A stretch of 5,676 nucleotides of DNA from Candidatus Nomurabacteria bacterium RIFCSPHIGHO2_01_FULL_39_10 (GTDB lineage: Bacteria > Patescibacteriota > Minisyncoccia > Phycocordibacterales > UBA9973). This document shows positions 5,024-5,676 of this stretch, in pieces. A program made the translations under genes and the position numbers. Position 1 is the first letter of the stretch. Every line of letters starts with the position of its first letter. The notes under the pieces were generated by a model that was not told where the DNA came from, did no database searches, and worked only from the letters and a program-made list of their open reading frames with translations. Location of the stretch: NCBI GenBank assembly GCA_001786805.1, contig MFTJ01000005.1:1-5676 (forward strand), given 5' to 3'.

Positions 5024-5487
5024 ACACAGTGGAACTGGACTTGGTAAAACCGACAGAATATGAAGAATTAATGACGCAAGTCAAACTTCAACATGATAAA
5101 TTTTTGCCCGTATTTCAGACAACAGAGGAAGCCGTGATAGACATTCTTCATGCTTACGGATACATCCAATGGACACAACTCTGTCCCAACCGGCCCATGC
5201 CGCTACAAGAGTTTCTAATCTTAAACAAAGGAGGTTATACTTTCTTTGGAAATAATACTAATGATAATTTTTCGAGATTTATAAAAAGGCTTGTTGTTTT
5301 TAGCTGGGACTGGGGAGAACAAACTATAGATGTAGAAAAATTTGTTAGCCGTTTTCAAGAAAGATTACATTCTTTAATTCCTGCTATTCGTGGTGGGGGT
5401 TGTGGTCCTTATTTACACTGTCTTATCCCGCCCAACTTCGAAGAACTTCTTCAACAAGTCCTTGAATACAGAAAGGAGAAAAAATGA
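5020..5487 (+). CDS. LV-x-PT family small protein, 155 aa, unknown function
   Basis: A paralogue of the 132-aa protein at 3787. Residues 7-18 are DLVKPTEYEELM; the DNA of this stretch is still closely similar in the two genes (CCGACAGAAT-A/T-TGA and onward to TTA). A helix with HAYGYI (44-49) matches EAYYFL of the paralogue. The centre is aromatic (GGYTFFGNN, 71-79; VVFSWDWGE, 92-100), and the end IPPNFEELLQQVLEYRKEKK (136-155) matches the paralogue's FPPNTQELL end. GGGCGPYLHC (125-134) has two Cys not found in the shorter paralogue. AAGGAG lies 8 bases before the ATG. It overlaps both neighbours by ATGA-type junctions, a sign of one operon with coupled translation. The middle third is noticeably more AT-rich than the start. 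Confidence 0.85.
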   Translation: MNTVELDLVKPTEYEELMTQVKLQHDKFLPVFQTTEEAVIDILHAYGYIQWTQLCPNRPMPLQEFLILNKGGYTFFGNNTNDNFSRFIKRLVVFSWDWGEQTIDVEKFVSRFQERLHSLIPAIRGGGCGPYLHCLIPPNFEELLQQVLEYRKEKK

Positions 5488-5676
5488 GTCAAGAAAATCT
5501 TGATTTAGTAGGAAGCACTTCGTTTGAAGCTTTGGCAGATAAAATCAAAGCCGAAAATAAAATTCGCGATTATCACATCGGCGTTCTTAAAAAGATAATG
5601 ACTGCCTACTCATACGTTATATGCGTGCTGGAGTCAAACTGCCGAACTCTGACGAAAGAAGAAGTAAATGCTGTTT
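5484..5676 (+). CDS. LV-x-PT family small protein, N-terminal part (runs off the right edge)
   Basis: Sixty-four codons are visible from the ATG at 5484, which has AGGAG five bases upstream and overlaps the previous stop as ATGA. Residues 6-17 (LDLVGSTSFEAL) fit the family motif with Ser for Pro. The following helices (KIKAENKIRDYHIGVLKKIMTAYSYVICVLE, residues 20-50) resemble the region of the 132-aa protein with NAIRERNFEILREISEAYYFL, including the Y-x-[YF] near the end of the second helix. LTKEEVNAV (56-64) then corresponds in position to the paralogue's VSWSEVECV. Whether it carries the PPN-x-x-ELL end cannot be seen. It is the third tandem copy in this operon, counting 3787 and 5020. Confidence 0.8.
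   Translation, partial: MSQENLDLVGSTSFEALADKIKAENKIRDYHIGVLKKIMTAYSYVICVLESNCRTLTKEEVNAV

Noticed and set aside
1..5676. CRISPR array or known defence system
   Set aside because: No regularly spaced repeats and no recognisable Cas, restriction, toxin-antitoxin or other defence domains are seen.

Overview
The window looks like a bacterial chromosome segment from a low-to-moderate GC, compact genome. The style of the lysyl-tRNA synthetase fragment, the transposase and the many orphan small proteins suggest Patescibacteria (Candidate Phyla Radiation), but this is an impression from sequence style, not a database result.

Layout. At the left edge, on the minus strand, is the 5' end of lysS (1-308). 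Upstream of it is a gene-free stretch (309-730) holding a long imperfect inverted repeat (407-456) and two minus-strand intrinsic terminators (495-527 and 671-712). Next comes a minus-strand orphan gene of 137 codons (731-1144). A complete IS481-like insertion sequence (1205-2320) follows, with one DDE transposase, about 32-bp imperfect terminal inverted repeats and a perfect 5-bp target duplication ACTTG. To its right, on the plus strand, are two transcription units. The first has an 84-aa helical protein (2403-2657) and a 330-aa helical protein (2657-3649), and ends at an intrinsic terminator (3659-3684). The second starts at a near-consensus promoter (3696-3724) and has overlapping genes of 132, 282 and 155 codons plus a gene running off the window (5484 onward).

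How it may work together. Removing the IS and one ACTTG copy gives two back-to-back promoters with -35 boxes only 4 bp apart, one driving the 137-aa gene and one driving the 84/330-aa pair. Both plus-strand promoters have TTGACA, a 17-bp spacer and a 15-bp palindrome TTGAC-N5-GTCAA overlapping the -35 box, so one regulator probably controls both units. The small proteins at 3787, 5020 and 5484, and less clearly the one at 731, share an N-terminal motif of the form LV-x-[PS]-T-x-x-E-x-L. The 132- and 155-aa proteins also share a C-terminal PPN-x-x-ELL motif. The region from 731 onward therefore looks like one co-regulated accessory locus of unknown function, built from a small-protein family plus long helical proteins and later interrupted by an IS. 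I recognise no function for these genes; the only lead is a weak resemblance of the 330-aa protein to the TelA/YaaN family.
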